Below, in pieces: positions 40,594 to 48,242 of a DNA stretch of 64,000 bases. The DNA is taken from NCBI RefSeq assembly GCF_014268585.2, contig NZ_CP077092.1, positions 2,542,001 through 2,606,000 on the forward strand, in the 5' to 3' direction. How positions within the stretch are numbered: position 1 is the first letter of the stretch; each line of letters begins with the position of its first letter. The notes under the pieces were generated by a model. That model made no database searches. It was not told where the DNA came from and saw only the letters and a program-made list of their open reading frames with translations. The stretch is from Pseudomonas iranensis. Its GTDB lineage: Bacteria > Pseudomonadota > Gammaproteobacteria > Pseudomonadales > Pseudomonadaceae. The translations under genes and the position numbers were made by a program.

Positions 40594-40791
40594 TCAAGAT
40601 TCGCCATCATCAAAAATGCTCTCAATCGGCAGCTCAAACGCCCGGGCAATCTGAAACGCCAATGGCAGGCTCGGATCGTAGCGTTCGTTTTCGATGGCGT
40701 TGATCGTCTGGCGCGACACGTTCAGGCGTTCGGCCAGATCGACCTGCGACCACTTGCGCTCGGCGCGCAATTCCTTGAGACGGTTTTTCAT
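40594..40791 (-). CDS. Small XRE-family (Cro/C1-type) regulator
   Basis: A 65-residue protein that is nearly all a helix-turn-helix domain: KNRLKELRAERKWSQVDLAE then LNVSRQTINAIENERYDPS, with the recognition helix near residues 26-35. This size and motif are typical of regulators that autocontrol a small membrane-protein gene. Its start overlaps the stop of the upstream membrane protein gene by four bases (ATGA). It probably binds the two palindromes at 41175 and 41215. It is not a phage repressor in a prophage; nothing else phage-like is near. Confidence 0.93.
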   Translation of the reverse strand: MKNRLKELRAERKWSQVDLAERLNVSRQTINAIENERYDPSLPLAFQIARAFELPIESIFDDGES

Positions 40792-41162
40792 TGGTAGCGG
40801 TGTCGCGCAATGTGCAGGCCGACAATCCACATCAGCCCCATTACCGGCCACACACACGTCCACGGGATATGCGGGGCGCCGACGTTCTCCAGAAAACCGT
40901 AGCTGAAGGTCACCAATGCCGAGGCGGCAAAGGCGAACCCCAAGGCTTCGAACTGGATGCGCAGATGCATTTCGTCCATGCGTCGCATGTTCCGCACGAT
41001 GGCCCAGCACATCAGGGCCGCCGGAATGATCGGCGTCAGTGCGACGGCCGAGCGCAGCAGGAGGTGCGCATCCATCAGGTATTGCGAGGCAATCAATGAT
41101 GCGGTCAGCACCAGCATGTAGAGGAATAATGCTGCGCCCAATTCGAGGTGGTACCGGTTCAT
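40788..41162 (-). CDS. Small four-helix membrane protein, partner of the XRE regulator
   Basis: A 124-residue protein with four likely membrane helices (residues about 8-27, 37-57, 72-92, 103-118) and a short charged loop NMRRMDEMHLR. No known catalytic motif is seen. It is the first gene of a two-gene unit with the XRE regulator. AGGAAGTGAAG gives a good ribosome site, which abuts the first palindrome. Similar membrane-protein/XRE pairs are common in bacteria, but their job is mostly unknown. Confidence 0.85.
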   Translation of the reverse strand: MNRYHLELGAALFLYMLVLTASLIASQYLMDAHLLLRSAVALTPIIPAALMCWAIVRNMRRMDEMHLRIQFEALGFAFAASALVTFSYGFLENVGAPHIPWTCVWPVMGLMWIVGLHIARHRYQ

Positions 41163-41174
41163 TCTTCACTTCCT

Positions 41175-41234
41175 ATGTAAAAGACCCTTTACATGGTTGC
41201 TGATGTTGATTCAGATGTAAAGCACGCTTTCCAT
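41175..41234 (-). promoter_or_regulatory. Two phased operator-like palindromes
   Basis: Site 1 (41175-41194) is ATGTAAA-n6-TTTACAT, perfect. Site 2 (41215-41234) is ATGTAAAG-n4-CTTTCCAT with one mismatch. Their starts are exactly 40 bases apart, about four turns of DNA, so both face the same side. They lie directly upstream of the membrane-protein/XRE unit, so autoregulation is the natural guess. Confidence 0.65.
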
Positions 41235-41381
41235 CAGGCTGGTTACTCCGAACACGCTCGAGCCGGATAACTTGCAGCCGGGTTCACGCTTCTGGACAGC
41301 GTAGTAGCCACTCAGTAGCATTTGCCTCCAACGGATTTTCCCTTCGCACGTCGTCCGACGTGGAACGCTCAAGGAATCGAC

Positions 41382-41873
41382 ATGCGCGACACTCCCGCTG
41401 ACTCACAACGAACGGTCGTGACCCTGGTCAACGGCGAGATTCGCTGTGACACCCAGATCAGTTTCAGCTCCGTCTCGCTCGTCGATGGCGAAATTCGCGT
41501 GCATCGTGCTGAAGGCAATCAGATCGAGGTGCCTGTGCCCGGGGCGGACTTCGCGCTGCGCTTTGATCTGCAGGGGATGCACAAAGTACCGGAGGCGCCA
41601 CAGACGCCGGTCGAACCGGTGCCTGCCGACGACAGTTTGAAGTTGTTCAACTCGAAAACCGTGTGGGTCACACTGGCGCTGTGGTTCTTCGTGAGTTCGG
41701 TGTTCGGTTGGTTGGGGATCGTGGTAGCAGTCGGATATTTCGCTTACCACTGGCGTCAGGTAACGAAGCGCAAGGAACAGTTGGCCAAGGGGACCGTCGT
41801 TGAACCCATGACCCGTTCCAGCGCAGGGATGTCACCGGAAAGCGTGCGCAACGCATTGGCCCGCAAGCGTTAA
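41382..41873 (+). CDS. Small membrane protein of unknown function
   Basis: A 163-residue protein. The N-terminal 75 residues are soluble and beta-rich (VVTLVNGEIRCDTQISFSS repeated as VSLVDGEIRVHR), followed by a proline-rich linker and two adjacent membrane helices near residues 95-130 (TVWVTLALWFFVSSVFGWLGIVV is the hydrophobic block). The C-terminus is basic. I know no function. ATG 41382 follows AAGGA. A strong terminator follows 14 bases after the stop. Confidence 0.8.
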   Translation: MRDTPADSQRTVVTLVNGEIRCDTQISFSSVSLVDGEIRVHRAEGNQIEVPVPGADFALRFDLQGMHKVPEAPQTPVEPVPADDSLKLFNSKTVWVTLALWFFVSSVFGWLGIVVAVGYFAYHWRQVTKRKEQLAKGTVVEPMTRSSAGMSPESVRNALARKR

Positions 41874-41886
41874 TTCTGCACACATC

Positions 41887-41932
41887 AAAAAAACGGGGCG
41901 GCCTGATCATCGATCAAGCCGCCCCGTTTTTC
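41887..41932. terminator. Strong bidirectional terminator
   Basis: AAAAACGGGGCGGC TTGATCGATGATCAG GCCGCCCCGTTTTT, with arms of about 14 bases and A/T runs on both sides. It serves both the small membrane protein gene and the convergent PCuAC gene. Confidence 0.95.
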
Positions 41933-41961
41933 TGTCAGGCGAACAGTCTTTCAGTCAGCGA

Positions 41962-42441
41962 TCAATGCATCTTGCTGTGATCGTGGCCGCCCATGTTGGT
42001 CAGCGCGCGAATCGGTGCTTTGACTTCGATGGTTTCTTTCTCGCCCTTGGCGTTTTCCACGGTCAGGGTCAGCGGCACGTTTTCGCCTTCCTTCAACTGA
42101 CCGGTCAGGCCCATCAGCATGACGTGGTAGCCGTTCGGATCGAAGCTCACGGCTTTGCCGGCAGGCAACTCAACCGACTTCACCGGGCCCATGGTCATCA
42201 CATCGTTCTTCATGCTCATTTCATGAATCTGAACGTCCTTGGCCACTGGCGAGGCAACGCTGAGCAGCTTGCTGTCGCTGTCGGCAGTGACGGTCATGAA
42301 CGCGCCGCTGGCGGACTGGGTCGGCACGGTGGCACGGACCCAGGCATCGTTGACTTTGGTCTGCGCCGACACCTGGAAGGCCAGGCCGAGCAGGGACAGT
42401 GCACATACGGTGCGTTTGAGGTGATTCAGAACGGGATGCAT
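41962..42441 (-). CDS. Periplasmic copper chaperone PCu(A)C
   Basis: A 159-residue protein with a signal peptide (cleavage near residue 26, VSA-Q). The copper motif H-M-x10-M-x21-H-x-M is seen: HEMSM near 75, then VMTMGP, then GYHVMLMG near 105. Such proteins deliver Cu(I) to the CuA site of cytochrome oxidase. The C-terminus adds a His/Met-rich tail GGHDHSKMH that may also bind copper. The start overlaps the stop of the sco gene by one base (TGATG), so the two are coupled. GGAGG gives a ribosome site. Confidence 0.93.
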   Translation of the reverse strand: MHPVLNHLKRTVCALSLLGLAFQVSAQTKVNDAWVRATVPTQSASGAFMTVTADSDSKLLSVASPVAKDVQIHEMSMKNDVMTMGPVKSVELPAGKAVSFDPNGYHVMLMGLTGQLKEGENVPLTLTVENAKGEKETIEVKAPIRALTNMGGHDHSKMH

Positions 42442-43046
42442 CAGCAGACCTCCATAACAGTAAGCAAATCTTCCGTGCACTCTTGGGCTGTCAGCGAAGT
42501 GGACAGGCCCAGGCGCAACTCACCACGCGAATCGTAGACGTAGCTGGTGGACGTGTGGGAGATGGTGTAGGTGTCGCCGGCCGGGACTTTCTCGTAGAAC
42601 ACGTCGAATTCCTTGGCGGTGGCCTTGGTTTCCTCAAGCGTGCCGTACAGCGCGACGAAGCTCGGGTCGAAGGCTTTGACGTAGGCGTCGAGGATCTGCG
42701 GCGTGTCGCGCTCAGGGTCGAGGGTGATGAACACCACTTGCAAACGGTCGCCGTCGCGGCCCATCAGTTTTTTTATCTGTGCGGCGCGGGCCAGGGTGGT
42801 GGGGCAAACGGCCGGGCACTGGGTGAAACCGAAAAAGATCATCGGCATCATCCCGCGAAAGCTCGACAGAGACATGGTTTCGCCTTCGGGATTCTTCAGC
42901 TTGAAGGTGCGTCCGAGGATCTTGTCGCTCAGATCCTTGCCGTACTTGTACGACAGTTGGCCACGGGTATCGCAACCGGCGAGTAGGCCGAGCCCGAGCA
43001 CGCCCATTCCCGCAAGTACCTTGCGGCGAGTCAACAAAGCCGTCAT
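42441..43046 (-). CDS. Sco1/SenC family copper chaperone
   Basis: A 201-residue lipoprotein (lipobox LLAGC near residue 25) with a thioredoxin fold. The copper and redox site CPAVC is near residues 78-82 and the conserved distal His is in TISHTSTSYV near residue 161. Sco proteins insert or reduce copper in the CuA centre of oxidases. The protein begins with a positively charged signal, RRKVLAGMGVLGLG. It forms a unit with the PCuAC gene downstream. The two are a common pair in bacteria with aa3-type oxidases. Confidence 0.93.
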   Translation of the reverse strand: MTALLTRRKVLAGMGVLGLGLLAGCDTRGQLSYKYGKDLSDKILGRTFKLKNPEGETMSLSSFRGMMPMIFFGFTQCPAVCPTTLARAAQIKKLMGRDGDRLQVVFITLDPERDTPQILDAYVKAFDPSFVALYGTLEETKATAKEFDVFYEKVPAGDTYTISHTSTSYVYDSRGELRLGLSTSLTAQECTEDLLTVMEVC

Positions 43047-43319
43047 CTAATACCGCCTTTTGCAGCCCGCCAGTCGGCAGGACTGGCGAGGGGTTAACCG
43101 TAAAAGCGCCGCATGATAGCAAACTGAGGCTGATCGCCGGCTGCCGATCGCCGCGCGGTGCGGGATCGGACGACAAAAGGTGTAAGAAGAAATGACGAAT
43201 AAGCCATGCGTTCGCCGCGACCAAACTCGATTTAAATAGTATGACGATTGGAGACGGGTGCAGAAACACGTATTCTTGCCGCTGCGCTGCAAAGACCAAA
43301 ACAACAACAGGAGTCTGTA

Positions 43320-44246
43320 ATGCAACCGATTCGTCTCGGCCTGGTGGGCTACGGCAAGATCGCCCAGGATCAACACGTTCCCGCCATCCTCGCCAACCCG
43401 GCGTTCCAGTTGGTGGCGGTCGCTACCCAAGGCAAACCTTGCGCCGGGGTGGAGAACTTCCAGTCGCTGGGCGAACTGCTCGAGAACGGCCCGAGCGTCG
43501 ATGCGATTGCTTTCTGCACGCCGCCACAAGGGCGCTTCGCGCTGGTGCAACAGGCATTGGCGGCCGGCAAGCACGTGCTGGTGGAAAAGCCTCCCTGTGC
43601 GACATTGGGCGAAGCCATGGCCCTGGTCGATCAAGTCGCCGTACAAGGCGTCAGCGCTTTGTTCGCCTGGCACTCGCGCTACGCACCGGGCATCGCCGCC
43701 GCCCGCGACTGGCTTGCCGGCCGCACCCTGCAAAGCGTGCAGATCGACTGGAAGGAGGACGTGCGCAAGTGGCATCCGGGTCAGGCATGGATCTGGCAGC
43801 CGGGCGGTCTCGGCGTCTTCGACCCGGGCATCAACGCCTTGTCGATCGTCACCCACCTGCTGGCGCTGCCGCTGTTTGTCGAAGCCGCCGAACTGCGCGT
43901 GCCGAGCAACTGCCAGTCGCCGATTGCCGCCTCGATCAAAATGTCTGATGCGCATCAGCTCGACGTGCGCGCCGAGTTCGATTTCGACCATGGCCATGAC
44001 GAACTGTGGAACATCGAAATCCGTTGCACCGAGGGCGTTCTGCGCCTGGACAATGGCGGCGCGGTGCTGAGCATCGACGGCGTGCGCCAAAGCGTCTCGG
44101 AGGAGGGCGAGTACGCAGCGGTCTACCGCCACTTCCAGCAATTGATAAGCGACAAGGCCAGCGACGTGGATCTGCAACCGTTGCGCCTGGTGGCGGACAG
44201 TTTCTTTGTCGGTAGTCGGGCGTTGGTTGAGCCGTTCTACGATTGA
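43320..44246 (+). CDS. gal: D-galactose 1-dehydrogenase (Gfo/Idh/MocA family)
   Basis: A 308-residue oxidoreductase. The N-terminal Rossmann loop is GLVGYGKIAQDQHVPAI, and the family motif with catalytic Lys is in VEKPPCATLG near residue 96. I recognise it from memory as very close to galactose dehydrogenase of Pseudomonas fluorescens. That enzyme oxidises beta-D-galactose with NAD(P) to galactonolactone, the first step of the De Ley-Doudoroff route. The other pathway genes are not adjacent. ATG 43320 was chosen over an upstream ATG because it begins the conserved QPIRLGLVG. Confidence 0.85.
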   Translation: MQPIRLGLVGYGKIAQDQHVPAILANPAFQLVAVATQGKPCAGVENFQSLGELLENGPSVDAIAFCTPPQGRFALVQQALAAGKHVLVEKPPCATLGEAMALVDQVAVQGVSALFAWHSRYAPGIAAARDWLAGRTLQSVQIDWKEDVRKWHPGQAWIWQPGGLGVFDPGINALSIVTHLLALPLFVEAAELRVPSNCQSPIAASIKMSDAHQLDVRAEFDFDHGHDELWNIEIRCTEGVLRLDNGGAVLSIDGVRQSVSEEGEYAAVYRHFQQLISDKASDVDLQPLRLVADSFFVGSRALVEPFYD

Positions 44247-44312
44247 GTGAATTTCAGCTTGAGTCGTCAGGGCGCGTAAGCAGGTCTGCGTCGCGCAGGC
44301 CGCCAGACAAAT

Positions 44313-44340
44313 AAAGCCTGCTTTTAACAGCAGGCTTCGT
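44313..44340. terminator. Bidirectional terminator between gal and fic
   Basis: AAAGCCTGCT TTTAA CAGCAGGCTT, a stem of about 9 bases between convergent genes. The T run is short on both sides, so it may be weak. The same AGCCTGCT stem occurs at 46192 and 54749. Confidence 0.7.
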
Positions 44341-44342
44341 GG

Positions 44343-45080
44343 TCACTTTATTGGCTGCGTTCTGTAGGTTTCATACAGTTGCTGAATGTCGGGATTGTCC
44401 AGATTCGCGTAGACGATTCCTTCCTTGTCCAAACCGTCCAACCCTTTGATACCGCCAATCACTTCGGGCCATTCCTCACGGCTTGAGATGTCTACGACGT
44501 TGGGCTTCAGATAGTCGTCCAGGTAGCCTCTGGAAGGATCGCGGATCTCGTCGCTGAGCGCCCGTAAATACGCATCTTTGTTGGTCTTCGACCAATCGAT
44601 GGCGAACTTGGCTCGATAGCACAGTTCCATGTGAACGAGCAGGATGGTCCGCCCATTACCATCCAGAAACGGATGAGCGAAAGCCAATTGGCCCATCACC
44701 TCGCCGGGGCGCTCGCGGAAGCGTTTTTTGTTTGTAGCGAGCTCCAGCGCATATTCGACGGATCTTTTGATCAGCTCAGGTCGCTCGAAAGGTGTGTGAT
44801 GCGGATCTTCTTTTGATCCTTTGAAAACCGCGAGGTGGGGAACAAGCTCATTCCTGTCTTTGCCTGACCATGGGTAGAAACCGGCAAACAGGATTTCATG
44901 AGTTTTGAGTATCGCTTGATAGTCGATGGATCTCTTTTTTGCCAGATGAGCAAGGGCGTCTTCGATACTGGCTTCGAAAGAGAGATGTTCCGATTCCTTT
45001 ACTTCAACCGGGTCTTTCAGCTTGAGCGAGTTGCGAAGGTAGCCTTCAGTTTCGAAATCGCCGAAGGGGTCGAATGTCAT
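44343..45080 (-). CDS. fic: Fic-domain protein (probable AMP-transferase toxin)
   Basis: A 245-residue Fic protein. The catalytic loop HPFLDGNGR lies at residues 136-144, with His136 as the expected base, Asp140 for metal and Arg144 for nucleotide. It is preceded by the flap near FYPWSGKDRN (68-77). It should move AMP or a similar group onto a Ser, Thr or Tyr of a target. I see no full inhibitory helix ([S/T]xxxE[G/N]) at its own ends; ETEGYL near residue 10 is only partly similar. The start overlaps the small upstream gene by four bases (ATGA). The codon usage is more AT-rich than the surroundings. Together they look like a toxin-antitoxin unit. Confidence 0.9.
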   Translation of the reverse strand: MTFDPFGDFETEGYLRNSLKLKDPVEVKESEHLSFEASIEDALAHLAKKRSIDYQAILKTHEILFAGFYPWSGKDRNELVPHLAVFKGSKEDPHHTPFERPELIKRSVEYALELATNKKRFRERPGEVMGQLAFAHPFLDGNGRTILLVHMELCYRAKFAIDWSKTNKDAYLRALSDEIRDPSRGYLDDYLKPNVVDISSREEWPEVIGGIKGLDGLDKEGIVYANLDNPDIQQLYETYRTQPIK

Positions 45081-45340
45081 GCGCTGAGCTGCTTTTTCGA
45101 ACGCCTTTTTTCCTGAAGGTAACGTCCTTGCAAGGCCATGATTTCTGCCTTGTTCAACACACCCTTTCGCTTCAGATTAACCAGCAACTGCTCAACATTA
45201 TCCAGCTCGACGGCATCACCAGCCAGTTGCGTTATCGTTGCCGCCATGCGGCTCAGGCCGTCACGCTCGGCGCCAATGCGGTGTTTTTCTGCAAGCTTGC
45301 ATACTTCGCTCGCGACGCTGTCAGTGGCTGATTCGCTCAT
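45077..45340 (-). CDS. Small antitoxin-like protein paired with Fic
   Basis: An 87-residue helical protein, basic at its C-terminus (EKRRSKKQLSA). It is coupled to fic by a four-base overlap, in the place where VbhA- or YhfG-type antitoxins lie. It is not recognisably either of them. The canonical inhibitory motif [S/T]xxxE[G/N] is not found; the nearest, SVASEV near residues 8-13, lacks the final Gly or Asn. The ATG at 45340 has a strong GAGGGG site; an ATG twelve codons upstream is less likely. Antitoxin function is inferred from position and size only. Confidence 0.7.
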   Translation of the reverse strand: MSESATDSVASEVCKLAEKHRIGAERDGLSRMAATITQLAGDAVELDNVEQLLVNLKRKGVLNKAEIMALQGRYLQEKRRSKKQLSA

Positions 45341-45421
45341 TGTTAACCCCTCGTTTTCTCTGTCGGAGCATAGCATGGCGCCGTTCCGCCGGATTAGCCG
45401 CCTAGCATTTCGACTCGTGGC

Positions 45422-46176
45422 ATTGTCCTCTTTGAGTTGACGGTGAAACGCTTTTCAGCCGATTTATCCCTTTGCTGTGCGTCAGTAATCTGTACCCAAC
45501 TTGAACGCAACAACAAACTTCAAACTTGAAAAGGGACGCACACCATGACCACTCCAACCTACAACCGCCTGAACAAAGACGACGCTATCGTGCTGCTGGT
45601 TGACCACCAGACCGGTCTGATTTCGCTGGTGCAGGACTTCTCGCCGAACGAGTTCAAGAACAACGTGCTGGCGCTGGCGGATCTGGCCAAGTTCTTCGAC
45701 CTGCCAACCATCCTCACCACCAGCTTCGAACAAGGCCCGAACGGTCCGCTGGTGCCGGAGCTGAAAGAGATGTTCCCGGACGCGCCGTACATCGCTCGCC
45801 CAGGTCAGATCAACGCCTGGGACAACGAGGACTTCGTCAAGGCAATCAAGGCCACCGGGCGCAAGCAGATCATCATTGCCGGTGTCGTAACGGATGTCTG
45901 TGTAGCGTTCCCGACCCTGTCGGCACTGGCGGAAGGTTTTGATGTGTTCGTGGTGACTGATGCGTCCGGCACTTTCAACACCACTGTTCAGCAAGCCGCG
46001 TGGAGCCGCATGACTCAGGCTGGCGCGCAGATGATGAACTGGTTCTCTGTAGCATGTGAGCTGCACCGCGACTGGCGCAACGACATTGAAGGCCTGGGCA
46101 ATCTGTTGTCGCAGCGCATTCCCAACTACCGCAACCTGATGAACAGCTACTCGGCGCTGACGCAGCAGAAGTAAGC
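45422..46176. repeat. Direct repeat, copy 1 (ycaC-like gene plus upstream region)
   Basis: About 755 bases matching 53981-54736. The similarity starts at ATTGTCC, covers about 120 bases upstream of the start codon and the whole gene, and stops two bases after the stop codon. There is one single-base indel upstream of the gene. The two copies are 8.56 kb apart in the same direction. Confidence 0.95.
45545..46174 (+). CDS. YcaC-like isochorismatase-family hydrolase, copy 1
   Basis: A 209-residue cysteine-hydrolase-fold enzyme close to E. coli YcaC. The nucleophile candidate is Cys119 in GVVTDVCVAF, with Asp20 in LLVDHQTGL as the acid. YcaC-type enzymes form octamers or larger rings; their natural substrate is not known. 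The protein is identical residue by residue to the one at 54105, although I count about 33 silent differences between the genes. A conserved 120-base upstream region with TTGAAAAGGGACGCACACC precedes both. A small hairpin terminator follows. Confidence 0.93.
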   Translation: MTTPTYNRLNKDDAIVLLVDHQTGLISLVQDFSPNEFKNNVLALADLAKFFDLPTILTTSFEQGPNGPLVPELKEMFPDAPYIARPGQINAWDNEDFVKAIKATGRKQIIIAGVVTDVCVAFPTLSALAEGFDVFVVTDASGTFNTTVQQAAWSRMTQAGAQMMNWFSVACELHRDWRNDIEGLGNLLSQRIPNYRNLMNSYSALTQQK

Positions 46177-46191
46177 CTTCAATCCAAAGCG

Positions 46192-46218
46192 AAAGCCTGC
46201 CTCGATAGCAGGCTTTTG
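46192..46218 (+). terminator. Terminator after ycaC copy 1
   Basis: GAAAGCCTGC CTCGATA GCAGGCTTTTG, with a stem of about 9 bases and four T. It lies 17 bases after the stop. Confidence 0.75.
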
Positions 46219-46318
46219 CGTTCTCTACAGAACGCCGTTCGTCCATTGCCGGGCACTTGTCATGCAAGGGCATTTCACACGTTCAGGTACCTATCGCTGA
46301 ATAACATCGGAGACCGAC

Positions 46319-46519
46319 ATGGGCATTGATGAAAACGCACCGGGCAACCAGTCGCAACAAGCCGTGACGCGCCCCACCGACAACGAGACCGGGCACGATC
46401 CCAAGCGCGAAAACCCCGAGGTGCCTTTGCCGCCGGACGATGAGGCGCCTGTAGAAGAAGACATGTCGGATGTGGAAGCGGCCAATTCGGTTTCGACGGA
46501 GCATCCGCCGTCACGCTGA
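46319..46519 (+). CDS. Small acidic, disordered protein
   Basis: A 66-residue hydrophilic protein full of Asp, Glu, Pro and Asn (NPEVPLPPDDEAPVEEDM), with no aromatic core, so it is probably unfolded. GGAG lies 9 bases before the ATG. Another such protein is at 56942. Proteins like these are sometimes stress-induced in Pseudomonas, but I know no function. Confidence 0.65.
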   Translation: MGIDENAPGNQSQQAVTRPTDNETGHDPKRENPEVPLPPDDEAPVEEDMSDVEAANSVSTEHPPSR

Positions 46520-46569
46520 TCGTGTGGTTTCAAGGGGAATGCTCCCTGTGATGGTCAACCCGGACAGTT

Positions 46570-46602
46570 CCCTCTCCTCGGGGAGAGGGTTAGGGTGAGG
46601 GG
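46570..46602. repeat. Solo end of the MITE-like element
   Basis: CCCTCTCCTCGGGGAGAGGG followed by TTAGGGTGAGGGG: two element ends joined without the inner part. It overlaps the last codons of the cupin regulator gene (46590), whose C-terminus GARESPSP is thus partly encoded by the repeat. Confidence 0.65.
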
Positions 46603-47216
46603 CTTTCTCTGGCACCCTGATGCAGTTCAGTCACCGACATCGTGAAAACCAGTTTCGAGCGCCCATGGTTGGCATATCCATGCGCCACATCCGTCCGCGC
46701 TACCGCCGAACACCCAGGCCCGACAATCAGCTCGGCATCGCCAACTTTCAGATGCAACGTGCCTTTCTCAACATGAAACAACTCGGTGGTGCCATTCGGA
46801 TGACCGGCTGAAGCAAATGACTCGCCGGGAAACAGCTCCCAGCGCCACAACTCGAGCATGTTCGGGCCGCTGGTGCCGGCTAGCAGGCGCGCTGATCCAC
46901 CCAGCTCACCGGTCCACAGCGTGGGGATGTCCTCACTGTCGATCAGATGCGCCGCCGGGGTGGCGGCGACGTTGACGAAGTCTGCGACGGACAAGCCCAG
47001 CGCCGCGGCGATTTTGCACAATGTCGCGATGCTCGGGTTGGCCGAGCCTTTCTCGATCTCGACCACCATGCCTTTGCTCACGCCGGAGCGCCGGGACAAT
47101 TCGTCCAGCGTGATGCCCTGTTGTTTGCGCGCCTGTTTGAGCGTGCGGGAAACCGCTGCGCTGACGGTCTCGACGTCGGCGCCGGCCTCGGTCGGTATAT
47201 TGACTTTCTTGGTCAT
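46590..47216 (-). CDS. XRE-family regulator with C-terminal cupin
   Basis: A 208-residue regulator. The HTH domain (residues about 22-80: LKQARKQQGITLDELSRRSG then VSKGMVVEIEKG) is followed by a cupin sensing domain (about 110-195: LFPGESFASAGHPNGTTELFHVEKG). Such proteins respond to small metabolites and often repress neighbouring genes. It is divergent from the B3/4 domain gene, with only 46 bases between starts, so it may control that gene. The stop region is altered by the repeat end at 46570-46602. Confidence 0.92.
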   Translation of the reverse strand: MTKKVNIPTEAGADVETVSAAVSRTLKQARKQQGITLDELSRRSGVSKGMVVEIEKGSANPSIATLCKIAAALGLSVADFVNVAATPAAHLIDSEDIPTLWTGELGGSARLLAGTSGPNMLELWRWELFPGESFASAGHPNGTTELFHVEKGTLHLKVGDAELIVGPGCSAVARTDVAHGYANHGRSKLVFTMSVTELHQGARESPSP

Positions 47217-47262
47217 TGATCGCTAGCATCGTTTGAAATTCGGGTATGAGGGGGATTCTGGG

Positions 47263-47958
47263 ATGCTGTCTGTCGTGCCGTCAATCGATCCGGCTGTTGC
47301 GCAACTGGCGCCGGGCTTCAGAGCGCTGAGTATTGTCGTCCAAGCGGCGCCGATTACTCAGGCATGCGTGGCCGGTGAAGCACTGGCCAAAGCCTGCCAG
47401 ATCGTCGCCAACGGTGGTCCGGCATGGGCGCCCGCGCACTTGCAGGCCTGGGCGGAAGTGTTTCGCCAGTTCGGCGCCAAGCCGCAGCGCACGCCGTGCT
47501 CGGCCGAGGCTCTGCGCAAACGGGTGTTGCGCGACGGCGAGTTGCCGAGCATCGATCCGGTGGTTGATCTGTACAACGCCATCAGTCTGGAATACGCGAT
47601 TCCCGTGGGGGGCGAGAATGCCGAGGCCTACGTCGGCTCACCGCGTCTGGTCGTCGCCGATGGCAGCGAACCGTTCGACACGATAAAAGAAGGCCAGCCC
47701 GCGCATGAATTCCCGGACGCCGGCGAAGTGGTCTGGCGCGATGACCAAGGCGTGACCTGCCGGCGCTGGAACTGGCGCCAAGGCGTGCGAACCCGCCTCG
47801 ATGCGCAGGCGCAGCACATGTGGTTCATCCTCGAAAGCCTGCCGGCCATGCCGCTGGAAGCGCTGACCGAGGCCGGCGACAAGCTCATCGAAGGCCTGCA
47901 GCAAATGATGCCCGGCGCCGAGATCGAAAGCATGTTGATCGGGCCGGGGGCGCGTTAG
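47263..47958 (+). CDS. B3/4 domain (Phe-tRNA synthetase-like) protein
   Basis: A 231-residue protein with the B3/4 domain found in the beta subunit of phenylalanyl-tRNA synthetase, here on its own. The pattern SIDPVVDLYNAISLEYAIPVGGEN lies near residues 104-127, with LVVADGSEPFDTI later. Stand-alone B3/4 proteins may edit mischarged tRNA or bind other small molecules; their role is not settled. ATG 47263 follows GGGGGA. It is divergent from the cupin regulator. Confidence 0.88.
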   Translation: MLSVVPSIDPAVAQLAPGFRALSIVVQAAPITQACVAGEALAKACQIVANGGPAWAPAHLQAWAEVFRQFGAKPQRTPCSAEALRKRVLRDGELPSIDPVVDLYNAISLEYAIPVGGENAEAYVGSPRLVVADGSEPFDTIKEGQPAHEFPDAGEVVWRDDQGVTCRRWNWRQGVRTRLDAQAQHMWFILESLPAMPLEALTEAGDKLIEGLQQMMPGAEIESMLIGPGAR

Positions 47959-48005
47959 GTTGGATATGAGCGCCAGCCCGTTTCGTCAGCGGCACCGCGA
48001 TTCCC

Positions 48006-48228
48006 TGTGGGAGCGAGCCTGCTCGCGAAGGCGGCGGCACATTCAACATCATGTTCGCCTGACTCACCGCTTTCGCGAGCAGGCTCGCTCCCACAATGTT
48101 CCGTGTTGACCATTGATTTGGTGGCGCCACAGATCCTCAGTGGGAGCGGGCTTGCCCGCGAATGCGGCAGCACATTCAGCATCTTGCCGGCTGATCCAGC
48201 GCTTTCGCGAGCAGGCTCGCTGCCACAG
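48006..48228. repeat. Two REP doublets
   Basis: The first pair (48006-48096) has CTGTGGGAGCGAGCCTGCTC and its complement. The second pair (48139-48228) begins with a different form, GTGGGAGCGGGCTTGCCCGC, and ends in GCGAGCAGGCTCGCTGCCAC. They lie between the B3/4 gene and the first SDR gene; nothing else is seen there. Confidence 0.85.
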
Positions 48229-48242
48229 ATTGACTTCTGGTC

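Noticed and set aside
40594..41162. Phage repressor or toxin-antitoxin module
   Set aside because: No phage genes are near, and the partner is a four-helix membrane protein with no toxin motif; a membrane-protein/XRE pair is the simpler reading.
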